Positions 1-6,747 of a DNA stretch of 9,060 bases are shown piece by piece. The stretch spans positions 1 through 9,060 of the forward strand of contig CANJYI010000089.1 in assembly GCA_947478975.1 (NCBI GenBank), read 5' to 3'. The first letter of the stretch is position 1; each line of letters opens with the position of its first letter. A model generated the notes under the pieces. The model did no database searches. It was not told the DNA's origin and saw only the letters and a list, made by a program, of their open reading frames with translations. The DNA comes from Chthoniobacteraceae bacterium (GTDB lineage Bacteria; Verrucomicrobiota; Verrucomicrobiia; Chthoniobacterales; Chthoniobacteraceae). A program made the translations under genes and the position numbers.

Positions 1-332
1 CGGAGTTCAAACGGCGGCAGGTCCCACATGCCGAATGGCCCGAAGGAGCGGACGGGGTGCCCCGTTTCCAGATAGCTCTGAGGCACTCCCCCAAGGAAGG
101 TTTCTCCTACGTAGGCTGGATGGTCCATGTGCGCTACAAGGACGGAGGAAACAGTAGCGTCCCCCAACTTGTAGTGCGCGATGACATTCCCAAAGCTGTC
201 TAGTTCGGCCCGGACATTTGGAAACCCTGCGAGGATGGTGAGCACCTCCGCTCGGACCGCATGTTCGTGAAAGGGAGCTGTCGGCTGCCGCATCAGCCGT
301 TCCACTATTGAGAGCAAGGGGGAGGATTCCAT
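1..332 (-). CDS. Probable zinc metallopeptidase (M42/M20/M28-like), N-terminal part, cut by the window edge
   Basis: Reading the minus strand from the ATG at 332-330, the frame stays open for 110 codons to the window edge, so only the N-terminal part is present. The product begins MESSPLLSIVERLM, has FHEHAVRAEV around residues 21-30, DSFGNVIAHY at 45-54, and VAHMDHPAYVG around 66-76. The order of an N-terminal helix, a D-x-x-GN strand and an A-H-x-D zinc-site motif (His68, Asp70) is the arrangement seen at the start of co-catalytic di-zinc aminopeptidases of the M42/M20/M28 clan, which hydrolyse peptides in the cytoplasm or periplasm. No signal peptide is visible, which favours a cytoplasmic enzyme. 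The remaining metal ligands lie outside the window, so the exact family and substrate cannot be fixed. An in-frame ATG at 380-378 is possible but would overlap the divergent gene. The gene diverges from the acyltransferase gene, and no Shine-Dalgarno sequence precedes its start. Confidence 0.72.
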   Translation of the reverse strand, partial: MESSPLLSIVERLMRQPTAPFHEHAVRAEVLTILAGFPNVRAELDSFGNVIAHYKLGDATVSSVLVAHMDHPAYVGETFLGGVPQSYLETGHPVRSFGPFGMWDLPPFEL

Positions 333-391
333 GTGGGTAGAGAGGGTTGAAGGTTTACAGACTGGGTGGGTTTGCGGCATCAGAAGCTAAC

Positions 392-1405
392 GTGAGCAAA
401 TCTTGGAAAGAGTACAGGTACCAGTGGGAGGTTTTTGGGTGCAGGTTGCTTGCTGGTGCGATCCCCCTGCTTTCCAGGCAAGGCTGCATCGCGTTGGGGC
501 AAATACTGGGGACATTGGGATACTGGTTTGATTTTCGAGGCAGGCCGGTTGCCCTTGCAAACATCGCGCTCGCGCTGGGACACCGTCTTACCGAGGAACA
601 ACAGCGCCTGGCGGTGCGCATGTCCTACCAAAACTTTGCGGGCACGATGTTGGGCTTGTTTTGGTCTTCGCGAATCACCGCGGCAAATGCCCACGAGTTT
701 ATCGAGCCGGTGGGGTTTGAGGCCGCGATCGAGAGGGCAAAGACAGAGGGAAGAGGGATTGTTTTTGTTTGCGCTCACCAGGGGAACTGGGAGTGGGCGT
801 CCATTGCGTTTTCGATGGTCGGCGGCAGGGCAAACATTGTGGCGGAGGATTTCAAGAACAAGGCCCTCACCGAACTTTTTTGCAGCCTGCGGGGCCGGGG
901 CGAGCACACCATCGTGGCCCAGGACAAATCCATGCTGAAACTGCTTCGCGCTGTTTTGCGTGGCGAGACGGCCGCGCTTTTGGGAGATTTGAATCTGGAG
1001 CCCTGTGGCGCGGCGGTTGTGATCCAAGCCTTTGAGCGGGATGGGGTGGCCTTGGAGGTTTGCGCCACCCGGATGCACGCGGTTCTCGCCAAGCGCGGGC
1101 GCGCCCTGCTGGTTCCCGCACTTACGTTTCCTCTCCCAGGAGGGCGCTGGCGCGTGGTGGCCCAGCCCGCGATCGAGACCGAGGCACTGAGCGACCGGGC
1201 CCTTGCTCAGCAGACTTGGGAAGTATTTGAGAGGAATATCGTGGAGCGTCCGGACCTGTGGCTTTGGGCCTATAAGCACTTCAAGTTCCGGCCTGCGGTT
1301 GCCGCTCGTCCGTATCCGTTTTATTCCGGCGCCCATCCGGCGTATGAATCAATGAGGGGGGAGGACGCTCCCGAACCCGTGGCGGACACGCCCCTTCCGC
1401 ACTAA
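392..1405 (+). CDS. LpxL/HtrB-family lysophospholipid (lipid A) acyltransferase homologue
   Basis: The 337-residue product matches the LpxL/HtrB/MsbB family, inner-membrane enzymes that transfer a fatty acyl chain from acyl-ACP to lipid A precursors on the cytoplasmic face. The catalytic H-x4-D/E motif is HQGNWE (His129, Glu134 from this start), preceded by the strand GRGIVFVCA. A basic/aromatic tail element, WLWAYKHFKFRP, stands near residues 292-303, like the W-x-H-x-R-F-K region of the family. The N-terminal hydrophobic stretch (VFGCRLLAGAIPLL) resembles the usual single membrane anchor, and the length is in the family range. The start is uncertain. The frame is open back to a TTG at 347, but the GTG at 392 leaves a more plausible 59-bp divergent spacer to the peptidase start and gives a product beginning (M)SKSWKEYRYQWEVFG. 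The acyl chain and acceptor cannot be told from sequence; an acyltransferase for another lipid is the main alternative. Confidence 0.88.
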   Translation: MSKSWKEYRYQWEVFGCRLLAGAIPLLSRQGCIALGQILGTLGYWFDFRGRPVALANIALALGHRLTEEQQRLAVRMSYQNFAGTMLGLFWSSRITAANAHEFIEPVGFEAAIERAKTEGRGIVFVCAHQGNWEWASIAFSMVGGRANIVAEDFKNKALTELFCSLRGRGEHTIVAQDKSMLKLLRAVLRGETAALLGDLNLEPCGAAVVIQAFERDGVALEVCATRMHAVLAKRGRALLVPALTFPLPGGRWRVVAQPAIETEALSDRALAQQTWEVFERNIVERPDLWLWAYKHFKFRPAVAARPYPFYSGAHPAYESMRGEDAPEPVADTPLPH

Positions 1406-1451
1406 GCAAGTTTGACATTGAACAACTCCTGCACGACGCAGATTGAACACC

Positions 1452-2114
1452 ATGAACTCCAAGCTCCGCATTTCTCTCCTGTCAGCCGCTCCTCTGTTCC
1501 TACTCGGCGGCTGCGTGGCACCCCGCCCCCAAGAGTCGCACTACAGCGTCAAGGCGCTGCAACCCACCTCGCCGGAGTCGGTGCGGGTGAAGGTCTCCCT
1601 TCGCCAGCAGGCGGTTTATGTGATGGAGGGCGACCGGCTTCTGATGGCCGCGGCCACTTGTGTCGGGTTACCCGAAAAGCCGACTCCGCGTGGGACTTTC
1701 AAAATCACTCAGAAAATCGAACACAAGCGCTCCAACTCCTACGGCTACTTTGTCCGGGGCTCCGAGATCGAGCCCGGGGAGGCGCGCAACCCCAAGCCGG
1801 GGCGCTTTGTGGGATACCCGATGGCTTACTGGTGCGAGTTTTCGCCGGCGTACGGCTTCCACTCCGGCTATGTCCATCCGATTCCGCGCACGCATGGATG
1901 TCTCCGCCTGCACAAGAGCGTTGCTCCGAAGTTTTACGCATTGGTGAGGGAGGGCACGCCGGTGAGCATCGCCGACGACCAACCCGAGGACGCCAAGTTT
2001 TCAGCCTTGGTTGCCAGGCCCACCGACTACAAGGATCCGGATCCCGCCTCGGAGCTGATGATTTCCGACCGGGCCTTTGAAAAGCCGGCTGGCCCCCTCC
2101 TCGTTCCCCAGTAA
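1452..2114 (+). CDS. L,D-transpeptidase (YkuD domain) lipoprotein
   Basis: The 220-residue product starts with a lipoprotein signal peptide: a basic n-region (MNSKLR), a hydrophobic core, and the lipobox LGGC with Cys21 as the lipidated residue. The mature protein carries a YkuD-type L,D-transpeptidase domain from about residue 45 to 173. The strand VRVKVSLRQQAVYVMEGDRLL is the usual domain entry. The catalytic signature is GFHSG (His137) followed closely by RTHGCLRL, with His148, Gly149 and the nucleophile Cys150. Such enzymes act in the periplasm, forming 3-3 cross-links in peptidoglycan or attaching proteins to it; which reaction applies here cannot be told. The spacing between His137 and THGC is short, as in the HxG...SHGCxRL subgroup. 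The ATG at 1452 is preferred over an in-frame TTG at 1443 because it gives a clean n-region. No Shine-Dalgarno sequence is seen. A long open frame over the same DNA (1412-2080) is a shadow. Confidence 0.92.
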   Translation: MNSKLRISLLSAAPLFLLGGCVAPRPQESHYSVKALQPTSPESVRVKVSLRQQAVYVMEGDRLLMAAATCVGLPEKPTPRGTFKITQKIEHKRSNSYGYFVRGSEIEPGEARNPKPGRFVGYPMAYWCEFSPAYGFHSGYVHPIPRTHGCLRLHKSVAPKFYALVREGTPVSIADDQPEDAKFSALVARPTDYKDPDPASELMISDRAFEKPAGPLLVPQ

Positions 2115-2192
2115 GTCCGCGCACTTTCCTTCACAACCGCTCCCCTGTTCGCCCTCGCTTGGTCTCCTTTTGCCGCCCTCTCTTCCGCTCCC

Positions 2193-3431
2193 ATGTCTGA
2201 CACCCCTAAACCCCCTGCCCCCAGAGTAAACCTCCGCACCCCTGACGTAATGGCAGCCGTGCAAGCCCAGGTGGAGCAGCACTACCGCAGCGACATTGTC
2301 GAAGGGTTGCGCAAACGGGGCGGCGAGGTGACCGTGGGGAGCGTGACGGTCCGGTTGGCAAAGCAGTTCGGCTTTTGTTACGGGGTGGAGAGGGCGATTG
2401 ATCTGGCTTACGCGGCCCGGAAGGTGTTCGCCGAAAGACGCCTTTTCATCCTTGGGGAGATCATTCACAACCCCGAGGTCAACCGGCAGATCGGGGAGCT
2501 TGGGATTATAAACCTCCTCTCCAAGGGCCACGAAATCCCCATGGATTCACTCCACCCGGAGGATGTGGTGATCGTCCCGGCGTTCGGCACCGACGTCCAG
2601 ACGCTCAACCGGGTCAAGGAGCGGGGCTGCCAGATCGTCGACACCACCTGCGGGGACGTGATGAGTGTGTGGAAGCGGGTCCGACAGTACGCAGTCGAGG
2701 AAATGACCTCCATCATTCACGGCAAAGCCTCCCACGAGGAGACCAAGGCCACCGCATCCCGCGCGACCTCGGATGGGAAGGGCCACTATTTGGTCGTATT
2801 GACACTGGAGGAAACAGACTTGGTGTGCCGTTACATTGAGCAGGGCGGCGACAAAGGAGCCTTCCTGGAACGTTTTGAGGGTGCGCACAGCGAGGGTTTC
2901 GACCCTGATTTGCACCTGCACAGAGTGGGTGTAGCAAATCAGACCACAATGCTCCGCGGTGAAACCGAGGAGGTCCAACGCCGCATCGCCGCAGCGATCC
3001 AGAAGCGGGACGGTGGGGCGGCACCCAGCGGGAACTTCCGCTATTTCGACACCATCTGCGGCGCCACGCAGGAAAGGCAGGACGCCCTGCGGGACATGCT
3101 GGTGAGCCCCATGAATCTGCTTCTGGTGGTGGGGGGGTACAACTCCTCCAACACTTCGCACCTCGCAGAGATGGGTCAGGAAAAACTGCCCACCTACTTT
3201 ATCCGGAACGCGGAGCGGCTGGAGTCGCGCGAAAAAATCACCCACTACGACCTCCATCTAAAAAACGAGGTGACCCGTGAGGGGTGGCTGCCGCCCTCGC
3301 CGGTTGTGGTCGGGGTGACCGCGGGGGCAAGTTGCCCCAACAATCTGATCGAGGACACCATCGTGCGCCTTTTTGAACTGTTAGGGACCTCCCGTGAAAG
3401 CGTCCTCGCCGCCGTGCGCAACGAGGGCTAG
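2193..3431 (+). CDS. ispH: 4-hydroxy-3-methylbut-2-enyl diphosphate reductase, long (plant/cyanobacterial) type
   Basis: IspH (LytB) is the cytoplasmic [4Fe-4S] enzyme of the last MEP-pathway step, reducing HMBPP to IPP and DMAPP. The three cluster cysteines are in FGFCYGVERA (Cys62), DTTCGDV (Cys153) and FDTICGATQERQ (Cys289). Substrate-site elements are IIHN (His92), ASHEETKAT (His181, Glu182, Glu183, Thr184), NQTTM (Thr251-252), YNSSNTSHL (Ser318, Ser319, Asn320) and VGVTAGASCPNN (Ser380). At 412 residues it is about 100 longer than E. coli IspH, with an N-terminal extension and a central insertion near 215-245. The E. coli His74 position (SAHG) reads PAFG here with Phe131, and the HEET motif replaces HPE; both are traits of the plant/cyanobacterial branch. 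The start ATG is preceded by a pyrimidine-rich leader without a Shine-Dalgarno sequence. The 78-bp gap after the transpeptidase gene may hold its own promoter, but none is clear. Confidence 0.97.
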   Translation: MSDTPKPPAPRVNLRTPDVMAAVQAQVEQHYRSDIVEGLRKRGGEVTVGSVTVRLAKQFGFCYGVERAIDLAYAARKVFAERRLFILGEIIHNPEVNRQIGELGIINLLSKGHEIPMDSLHPEDVVIVPAFGTDVQTLNRVKERGCQIVDTTCGDVMSVWKRVRQYAVEEMTSIIHGKASHEETKATASRATSDGKGHYLVVLTLEETDLVCRYIEQGGDKGAFLERFEGAHSEGFDPDLHLHRVGVANQTTMLRGETEEVQRRIAAAIQKRDGGAAPSGNFRYFDTICGATQERQDALRDMLVSPMNLLLVVGGYNSSNTSHLAEMGQEKLPTYFIRNAERLESREKITHYDLHLKNEVTREGWLPPSPVVVGVTAGASCPNNLIEDTIVRLFELLGTSRESVLAAVRNEG

Positions 3432-3474
3432 CCCGCACCCTGTGTAAAAATACCGCGCAAAGGCGCACCGCGCG

Positions 3475-3502
3475 TTGCAAACCCGCTGGGGTCCCATAGA
3501 CT
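3475..3502 (+). promoter_or_regulatory. Candidate sigma-70-type promoter for speA
   Basis: TTGCAA (3475-3480) and TAGACT (3497-3502) are separated by 16 bp, each matching four of six consensus bases. The -10 box ends 29 bp before the speA ATG, in the longest gap of the plus-strand gene run (100 bp). The match is weak and could be chance. Confidence 0.25.
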
Positions 3503-3531
3503 CCCGCCCCCATTCTTTGAACACCCCGCTG

Positions 3532-5454
3532 ATGAACACACCCTGGGATATCAACTCCGCCATTTCGCTCTACAACATAGACAGGTGGGGCTCTGGCTAC
3601 TTTACGATCAATCCGAAAGGGCACATTTCCGTCCACCCGACGCTGAATCCAAACACGCCTATCGACCTCACGGAACTGGTGGAAGAGGCTAAACAAAGGG
3701 GCCTCAACTTTCCGATGGTTTTGCGGTTTCAGGATTTGCTCCGCCACAGGGTGGAACGGATCAACCTGAGCTTTGCGGAGGCGATCACCGAGATGGGCTA
3801 TCGCTCGCTTTACAGAGGAGTATTTCCGATCAAGGTCAACCAGCTGCGGGAGGTGGTTGAGGAGATCATGGATGCGGGCAAGCCGTTCCACTTTGGAATC
3901 GAGGCGGGCTCCAAGCCCGAGCTTCTGGCTGCGCTGGCCATCCACAAGGATCCCGAAAGCCTGATTATCTGCAACGGGTACAAGGATGCCCTGTTCATTC
4001 AGAACGCGCTTCTGGGGAGCAAGCTCGGCAAGAAGGTCATCATGGTGGTGGAAAAGCTGGAGGAGCTTTTCCAGATCATTCAAGTGTCCCAGGAGATGGG
4101 CGTGGAACCGATGATCGGCATGCGGGTACGACTTTCCGCCAAGGGGGCGGGCAAATGGGCAACCAGCGGAGGCGAGAACGCCAAGTTCGGCCTGAGCACC
4201 TCGGATCTCGTGGCGGCCTCCAATACACTCAAGGAAAAAGGGCTCGCACACTGCCTGCGCCTGGTCCATTTCCACGTAGGCTCCCAGGTGCCCGACATCG
4301 GGACCATTAAGCGGGCGGCGCGCGAGGCGGCACGTTTCTACGCGAAACTCGCAAAGATGGGCCACACGATGGGCTATCTGGACGTGGGCGGCGGACTCGG
4401 CGTGGACTACGACGGCTCCCGGACCGCGTTCGAGAGTTCGATGAACTACAGTCTGGCAGAATACGCCCGGGACATCGTCTGGAACGTGATGGACGTGTGC
4501 GATTCGGAAAAGGTGGAGCATCCCGTGCTCATTTCAGAAAGCGGGCGGGCCATCGTGGCGCACCACTCAGTGCTTGTGGTCGAGGCCTTTGGCTCGATTG
4601 AAAAAGACAAGGCGCGGGTCAAGGCGGTTCCCACTCCGAACGATCCCAAGCAGGTCTCCGACATTCTCGAGCTGCAAAAGACCATCACCGGGCTCAACTG
4701 GGCCGAAACGCTTCACGACGCCCAGCAAATCAAGGAACAGAGTCAGGCGATGTTTGAACTGGGTCTGCTCGAATTGGAGAGCAAGGCAAAGATCGAGCAG
4801 GCCTACTGGCAGATTGCCCAGCAGGTCGTCACCTTCACCAAGGGGGCCAAATACGTCCCGGACGAGGTGCGCGAGCTCGAGATCAGCCTCGGCGACCAGT
4901 ACGTCTGCAACTTTTCGGTGTTCCAGTCCCTTCTGGACCACTGGGCGCTCGGCCAGCTGTTCCCCGTCATGCCCATTGACCGGTTGGAGTGCTTCCCGGA
5001 CAGAAACGCCACCCTCGTGGACATCACCTGCGATTCGGACGGCAAGATGTCCAAGTTCATCGACCTGCACGACGTCAAGGACACCCTGCCCCTGCACCAG
5101 CTCACGCCGGGGGAACCCTACCTGATCGGCTTCTTTCTCATGGGCGCCTACCAGGACATCATGGGCGACCTGCACAACCTTTTCGGCCGGGTCAATGAAG
5201 CCCACGTCTTTCTGGACGAGGACGAGGACAGCGGCTGGTACATCGAAGAAACGCTCGAAGGCTCCACCATTGAGGACGTTCTCAAGGTCGTCCAGTGGGA
5301 CCAAACCGAGCTCATGCGCCAGATGAAGATCCAGGTGGACGCATCCATCAAAAGCGACCGCCTCAAGCCAAACGAGGCTATGCGCCTGCTCGCCAGCTAC
5401 GAAAAGGCGCTCAAGGGGTACACCTACCTTCAGTTCAATCACCCGCCCAAATAA
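3532..5454 (+). CDS. speA: Biosynthetic arginine decarboxylase (SpeA)
   Basis: The 640-residue product is a PLP-dependent fold-III arginine decarboxylase, making agmatine from L-arginine for polyamine synthesis. It is collinear over its full length with the SpeA family (E. coli about 658 residues). The start region has the family's SLYNIDRWGSGYF. The PLP-binding lysine is Lys101 in GVFPIKVNQ. HFHVGSQ is at 246-252, the glycine-rich phosphate-binding loop DVGGGLGVDYDGS at 284-296, and ISESGRA at 334-340. The catalytic cysteine motif DITCDSDGK carries Cys500 near the dimer interface, and MGAYQDIMGDLHNLFG at 537-552 is a strong SpeA signature. The open frame reaches back to a TTG at 3475, but the ATG at 3532 begins MNTPWDINSAISLYNIDRWG and fits the family. 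No speB or speE neighbour is present, so the route from agmatine is encoded elsewhere. Two long antisense open frames across this gene (3238-4521 and 4567-5493) are codon-bias shadows. Confidence 0.97.
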   Translation: MNTPWDINSAISLYNIDRWGSGYFTINPKGHISVHPTLNPNTPIDLTELVEEAKQRGLNFPMVLRFQDLLRHRVERINLSFAEAITEMGYRSLYRGVFPIKVNQLREVVEEIMDAGKPFHFGIEAGSKPELLAALAIHKDPESLIICNGYKDALFIQNALLGSKLGKKVIMVVEKLEELFQIIQVSQEMGVEPMIGMRVRLSAKGAGKWATSGGENAKFGLSTSDLVAASNTLKEKGLAHCLRLVHFHVGSQVPDIGTIKRAAREAARFYAKLAKMGHTMGYLDVGGGLGVDYDGSRTAFESSMNYSLAEYARDIVWNVMDVCDSEKVEHPVLISESGRAIVAHHSVLVVEAFGSIEKDKARVKAVPTPNDPKQVSDILELQKTITGLNWAETLHDAQQIKEQSQAMFELGLLELESKAKIEQAYWQIAQQVVTFTKGAKYVPDEVRELEISLGDQYVCNFSVFQSLLDHWALGQLFPVMPIDRLECFPDRNATLVDITCDSDGKMSKFIDLHDVKDTLPLHQLTPGEPYLIGFFLMGAYQDIMGDLHNLFGRVNEAHVFLDEDEDSGWYIEETLEGSTIEDVLKVVQWDQTELMRQMKIQVDASIKSDRLKPNEAMRLLASYEKALKGYTYLQFNHPPK

Positions 5455-5485
5455 GGGGCCGACGCTGCAGGCGGTCCCCTCTTCT
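5455..5485 (+). terminator. Candidate weak terminator or attenuator after speA
   Basis: Directly after the speA stop, GGGGCCG (5455-5461) pairs with CGGTCCCC (5472-5479), giving seven GC pairs with one bulged T and a 10-base loop. It is followed by TCTTCT. The tail has few consecutive Ts, so it may only partly stop transcription before the next gene, which starts 14 bases later. Confidence 0.35.
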
Positions 5486-5498
5486 ACCGTCAAGCCCT

Positions 5499-6713
5499 AT
5501 GCCTGATCTCGCGCCAACCGCCCCCGCAGACTCCGCTCAACCGGGCAAGGCCGTCTGGCTTGGGCGGATTTTCAACGGCTACCTGATCGCATTCACAGCG
5601 GAGGGACTGCTCACGCCGCTCCACAGGCTGCTGAGCACCGGCTTGGCCGGCACGGTGCTGGGGACGGTGAACGCCGTAGCCGGCTTCTGTTCGGTGCTCT
5701 TGGCGGTTCTCGTCACATTGATCGTCTGCAGTTATCGCCGGACGAGCTGGCAGATTCTTTTGCCGGCGCTTTTTCTGACCTTCTGGAAGGCGTTCTACTT
5801 CCTTCCCCTGCCAGCGTATTGTTCTTGGCCCACTTTGGAGCTCTGGGGGGCGTTGGCCCAGACGCTCGCCGGATCCGCCACCCTTCTGGTGCTCCGCAGA
5901 CGCTCCGGCGGCGCGTCCTTTCTCTTTCCCCGGGAGGCCACCTGTTTTGCCGAGTTCTCCTGGGTGCGCACCGGTCTGACTCTGGCAACGAAGCTGTTTT
6001 TGGTGGTCCCGGCGCTCTTTGCCTACCTGCTTCTCTCAGCCCAGATTCTGGTCCGGGAGTATTCCTCTGGGTTTCTGGAGGTCACACCCGTCGGCATCTT
6101 CACCGAGGCGCGGATCTACGAGCAGAACGGACGGAAAATCTACCTTCTACCGACCATTCACATCGCCTCGCCCGCCTTTTACGAAACCCTGATGGACGGG
6201 CTTCCGGAGAAGAGTTCGGTCATTCTTCCCGAGGGGGTCACGGATCAAAAGGGGCTGATGAAAGCCGCCCTCGACTATTCAGGCGCGGCGGAATCCGTCG
6301 GCCTGACGGCGCAGCCCGACTTGACCGTGCAGCACAAAAACCACGCGGTCCTCAGGTGCGATGCCGATGTGAGTAATTTTTCGCCGGCCACACTCAGCGT
6401 TCTGAACGCTCTGGCGCGGGTCCTCAAAAACATTCAGGCCGGTGAAACAGAAGGAGTTTTGGCCGCCCTGGAAGCGCTGGAGACAGGCGACACCATGGCG
6501 CTTTGGAACGACATTCTTGAAACCCGGAACAACAAGGTCCTGGAGGGGCTCAAACTGGCCCTTCCCCAGTATGAGCACGTGGCGATCCCTTGGGGAGCTG
6601 CGCACATGCCCGGGATTGAAAGGGGCTTGCTCGCAATGAAGGCCCGAAGGATCGAGACCAAACGCGTGGAGGTTCTCAAGTGGAAGGAACTTAAGATCCT
6701 TCCACAGCTCTAA
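5499..6713 (+). CDS. TraB/GumN-family protein with an N-terminal multi-pass membrane module
   Basis: The 404-residue product has two halves. Residues about 48-184 contain four hydrophobic segments (about 48-79, 85-107, 113-132, 158-184) that should span the membrane. Residues about 197-395 form a TraB-like domain: GRKIYLLPTIHIASPAFY with His221, VILPEGV with Glu245-Gly246, a late RNNKVLEGL helix, and AIPWGAAHMPGIERGL with His369. The paired G/P-x-x-H motifs and the EG motif are the putative metal/catalytic signature of the TraB/PrgY/GumN (Tiki-related) superfamily, whose eukaryotic members include metalloproteases; bacterial roles are largely unknown. The frame runs open upstream to 5295, but that part overlaps speA and has no family similarity, so the ATG at 5499 is chosen. 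The gene sits 44 bp after speA and 34 bp before birA, which suggests co-transcription but tells little about function. Which side of the membrane the TraB domain faces is not resolved. Confidence 0.8.
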   Translation: MPDLAPTAPADSAQPGKAVWLGRIFNGYLIAFTAEGLLTPLHRLLSTGLAGTVLGTVNAVAGFCSVLLAVLVTLIVCSYRRTSWQILLPALFLTFWKAFYFLPLPAYCSWPTLELWGALAQTLAGSATLLVLRRRSGGASFLFPREATCFAEFSWVRTGLTLATKLFLVVPALFAYLLLSAQILVREYSSGFLEVTPVGIFTEARIYEQNGRKIYLLPTIHIASPAFYETLMDGLPEKSSVILPEGVTDQKGLMKAALDYSGAAESVGLTAQPDLTVQHKNHAVLRCDADVSNFSPATLSVLNALARVLKNIQAGETEGVLAALEALETGDTMALWNDILETRNNKVLEGLKLALPQYEHVAIPWGAAHMPGIERGLLAMKARRIETKRVEVLKWKELKILPQL

Positions 6714-6721
6714 TCGACAAC

Positions 6722-6739
6722 GGGGCAGGGCGACGCCCC
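6722..6739 (+). other. Small GC hairpin just upstream of birA
   Basis: GGGGC (6722-6726) pairs with GCCCC (6735-6739) around an 8-base loop. It ends 8 bases before the TTG start of birA. There is no T tract, so it is not a typical terminator. It could influence translation initiation of birA, but that is speculation. Confidence 0.3.
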
Positions 6740-6747
6740 TCATCAAG

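Noticed and set aside
380..1336. Antisense open frame (318 codons) over the acyltransferase gene
   Set aside because: The plus-strand frame contains the H-x4-E motif and family tail; the antisense product matches nothing I recognise.
1412..1417. Perfect TTGACA box upstream of the transpeptidase gene
   Set aside because: No acceptable -10 box is found at 16-18 bp spacing, so a promoter is not supported.
1412..2080. Alternative plus-strand frame (222 codons) overlapping the L,D-transpeptidase gene
   Set aside because: The other frame encodes a lipoprotein signal and the THGC catalytic motif; this one is low-complexity Arg/Gly/Pro-rich.
3131..3137. Run of seven G within ispH, a possible slippage or phase-variation tract
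   Set aside because: The ispH frame is intact across it and the gene is likely essential; seven Gs in a GC-rich gene is not unusual.
3238..4521. Long antisense open frame (427 codons) over ispH end and speA
   Set aside because: It lies opposite speA, whose full-length protein has clear family motifs. Its translation is rich in His, Val, Arg and Leu without recognisable domains, typical of antisense frames in GC-rich genes.
4567..5493. Antisense open frame (308 codons) over the second half of speA
   Set aside because: Same reason: it mirrors a well-supported coding gene and has a repetitive Val/Leu/Asp-rich translation with no domain.
5295..5498. Upstream extension of the TraB-family open frame into speA
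   Set aside because: The 68 extra codons overlap conserved speA sequence in another frame and have no membrane or TraB similarity.
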